NCBI RefSeq assembly: GCF_014495845.1
Contig: NZ_CP061080.1
Location: forward strand, 547,001-611,000
Source: Aquibium microcysteis
GTDB lineage: Bacteria > Pseudomonadota > Alphaproteobacteria > Rhizobiales > Rhizobiaceae
Direction: 5' to 3'
DNA: 64,000 nt
The translations under genes were made by a program, and so were the position numbers. Under the pieces are notes generated by a model. The model was not told where the DNA came from and made no database searches. It worked only from the letters and a program-made list of their open reading frames with translations. Below are positions 62,520-64,000 of this stretch, piece after piece. How positions within the stretch are numbered: position 1 is the first letter of the stretch; every line of letters starts with the position of its first letter.

Positions 62520-64000
62520 TCAGTGGGAACGTCCGATGCGGATGATCAGATGGCCGGTGTCGGCCACCGTGACGTGGTCGCCGGGGGCGACCAGCGTCGT
62601 CGAATTCTGCTCCTCGATCACGGCGGGGCCTTCGACCACGTCGCCGGGCCGGAGCGCCGGGCGCCAGACGATGCGCGCGTCGAGCGGCTTGGCGGCGTCG
62701 TCGAAGATCACGGGGCGCGTCGTGTCGTCGCGCGCGGCCTCCGCCTGCCAGGGCTCGCTCAGCCAGCGCTCGGCGAGCGTGTCGGCACGGTCGGAGGTGA
62801 CGATGAGCCGCAGGTTGACGACCTCCATGGATTCGTCGGGCGCGGACTGGCCGTAGCGCTGGTCGTGCTCGACGTCGAAGGCCGCCTTCAGGCCGGCATG
62901 GCCGTCGGTGAGATCGTCCGGACGCGAGATCGGGATGGGGATGGCGTGTTCCTGGCCGACATAGCGCAGGTCGGCGAAGAATTCGAAGCGCGCCGCGCCG
63001 GGTGCGATGCCGTCGGCGGCGAGCTGCGCCCGGCCGGCCTCGTCCAACTCCTCGTAGACGGTGCGGACGGTCGCGACGTCGAGCGAGCCCAGCCGGCCGA
63101 TCAGCGTGCGGACGAAGTCCTGACGCCACGAGGCCATCAGCATGCCGAGCGCCGAGAAGGTGCCGGGCAGCTTGGGAACGATGACCGTCGGGATGAAGAT
63201 CTCCCGCGCGATCGAGCCGGCATGCAGCGGTCCGCCGCCGCCGAAGGCGATCATCGCCGTGTCGCGCGGGTCGACGCCCTTGTTGACGGACACCGCGCGC
63301 ACCGACAGTGACATGGCGCTGTCGGCGATGCGGACGATGCCGAGCGCGGCCTGCTCGACCGACAGGCCGAGCGGGCCGGCGATCTTCTCGCGGATCGCGC
63401 GGCGCGCGGCCTCGACGTCGAGCGGCATGCCGCCGTCTAGGAAACGCCGGGGATTGATGCGGCCGAGGACGAGGTTGGCGTCGGTGACCACCGGGTCGGC
63501 ATTGCCCTTGCCGTAGCAGGCGGGGCCGGGATCGGCGCCCGCGCTCTGCGGACCGACATGCGCCCCGCCGCCTTCGTCGATCCAGGCGATCGAGCCGCCG
63601 CCGGCGCCGACCTCGACGATGTCGACGACGGGAAGCTGCATCGGCTGTCCGCTGGCATGGTCGCCGATGACGTAGCCGTCCTCGATCGCCGGCGCACCGT
63701 TGGTGATGAGGCTCGACTTGGCGGTCGTCCCGCCCATGTCGAAGCCGATGCAGCGGTCGTAGCCGAGCAGCGACGCCAGCCGCCCGGCGCCGATCATGCC
63801 GGCGACGGGTCCCGATTCCATCATCGAGACGGGCTGGCCCTGCGCGAGGTTGATCGACATCACGCCGCCGTTGGAGCGCATGATGTGGACCTTGCCCCCG
63901 AAATCGGCGCCGCGCAGGTGGCTTTCGAGCTTGCCGAGATAGGCCTTGACGCGGGGGCCGATGAAGGCGTTGAGCGCGGTGGTGGAGGTCCGCTCGTACT
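62520..64000 (-). CDS. hyuA: Hydantoinase A / oxoprolinase family, A subunit (5' end outside window)
   Basis: The frame is open to the window edge, so the N-terminal part is missing; 493 codons are visible. The edge reads YERTSTTALNAFIGPRVKAY, then MRSNGGVMSINLAQG, GPVAGMIGAG, IGFDMGGTTAKSSLI (actin-like phosphate motif), VDIVEVGAGGGSIAWID, SAGADPGPACYGKGNADPVVTDA and AFGGGGPLHAGSIA. This is the ATP-binding HyuA subunit that works with HyuB. An internal Met at 63881 could be mistaken for the start. First visible gene of the operon; upstream members may lie beyond 64000. Confidence 0.93.
   Translation of the reverse strand, partial: YERTSTTALNAFIGPRVKAYLGKLESHLRGADFGGKVHIMRSNGGVMSINLAQGQPVSMMESGPVAGMIGAGRLASLLGYDRCIGFDMGGTTAKSSLITNGAPAIEDGYVIGDHASGQPMQLPVVDIVEVGAGGGSIAWIDEGGGAHVGPQSAGADPGPACYGKGNADPVVTDANLVLGRINPRRFLDGGMPLDVEAARRAIREKIAGPLGLSVEQAALGIVRIADSAMSLSVRAVSVNKGVDPRDTAMIAFGGGGPLHAGSIAREIFIPTVIVPKLPGTFSALGMLMASWRQDFVRTLIGRLGSLDVATVRTVYEELDEAGRAQLAADGIAPGAARFEFFADLRYVGQEHAIPIPISRPDDLTDGHAGLKAAFDVEHDQRYGQSAPDESMEVVNLRLIVTSDRADTLAERWLSEPWQAEAARDDTTRPVIFDDAAKPLDARIVWRPALRPGDVVEGPAVIEEQNSTTLVAPGDHVTVADTGHLIIRIGRSH

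Overview
The window comes from a GC-rich chromosome of an alphaproteobacterium, most likely a member of the Hyphomicrobiales (Rhizobiales). The best pointers are an ExoR-type exopolysaccharide regulator, a cyclic beta-1,2-glucan synthase of about 2,860 residues followed by its NdvA-type exporter, a glnB-glnA pair behind a sigma-54 promoter, an ACC deaminase with its AcdR-type Lrp regulator, and an AztC/AztD zinc-uptake set. Nearly all genes share one strong high-GC codon bias, which also opens long meaningless antisense frames. I see no rRNA, tRNA, CRISPR array, transposase or phage gene.

Layout. 1-9.6 kb: a TerC-like membrane protein, ExoR, two related HigBA-like toxin-antitoxin modules around xthA (both toxins look broken), glnA/glnB, the bifunctional NAD(P)HX repair enzyme and an internally duplicated hypothetical protein. 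9.7-14.3 kb: the glutathione-dependent formaldehyde pathway (adhC and fghA) with four other genes between its two members, including a VapBC pair whose toxin stop overlaps the TTG start of fghA. 14.4-19 kb: small hypothetical genes, two kinds of intergenic repeat, a thermonuclease, a GH25 lysozyme-like lipoprotein, a DUF992 protein and a PhzF homologue. 19-29.5 kb: cyclic glucan synthesis and export. 29.5-33.6 kb: acdS/acdR, a tandem pair of long hairpin repeats, an ECF sigma/anti-sigma pair and a divergent DUF4394 protein. 33.7-37.9 kb: a zinc-starvation operon (AztC, an AztD-ZinT fusion, a COG0523 GTPase) behind a promoter carrying two Zur-like boxes.

38-43.7 kb is the accessory-looking part: a GT4-like glycosyltransferase diverges from a tight five-gene operon of PqqD-like protein, HprK-like kinase, two GT2 glycosyltransferases and a large nucleotidyltransferase-fold protein. 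This resembles the poorly understood HprK-related/PqqD systems and is the best candidate here for an undescribed system. 43.9-53.3 kb: a 5'-nucleotidase-like metallophosphatase and a complete kdp potassium uptake operon (small ORF, kdpF, A, B, C, D, E). 53.6-64 kb: a sulfatase/phosphonate-hydrolase-like enzyme and a LysR regulator, converging on a six-gene catabolic operon (hydantoinase A and B, two M24/creatinase-fold proteins lacking most metal ligands, MmgE/PrpD, ACMSD-like amidohydrolase) of unknown substrate that runs off the right edge.

Functions are assigned by reading motifs and recalling families; no database search was run.
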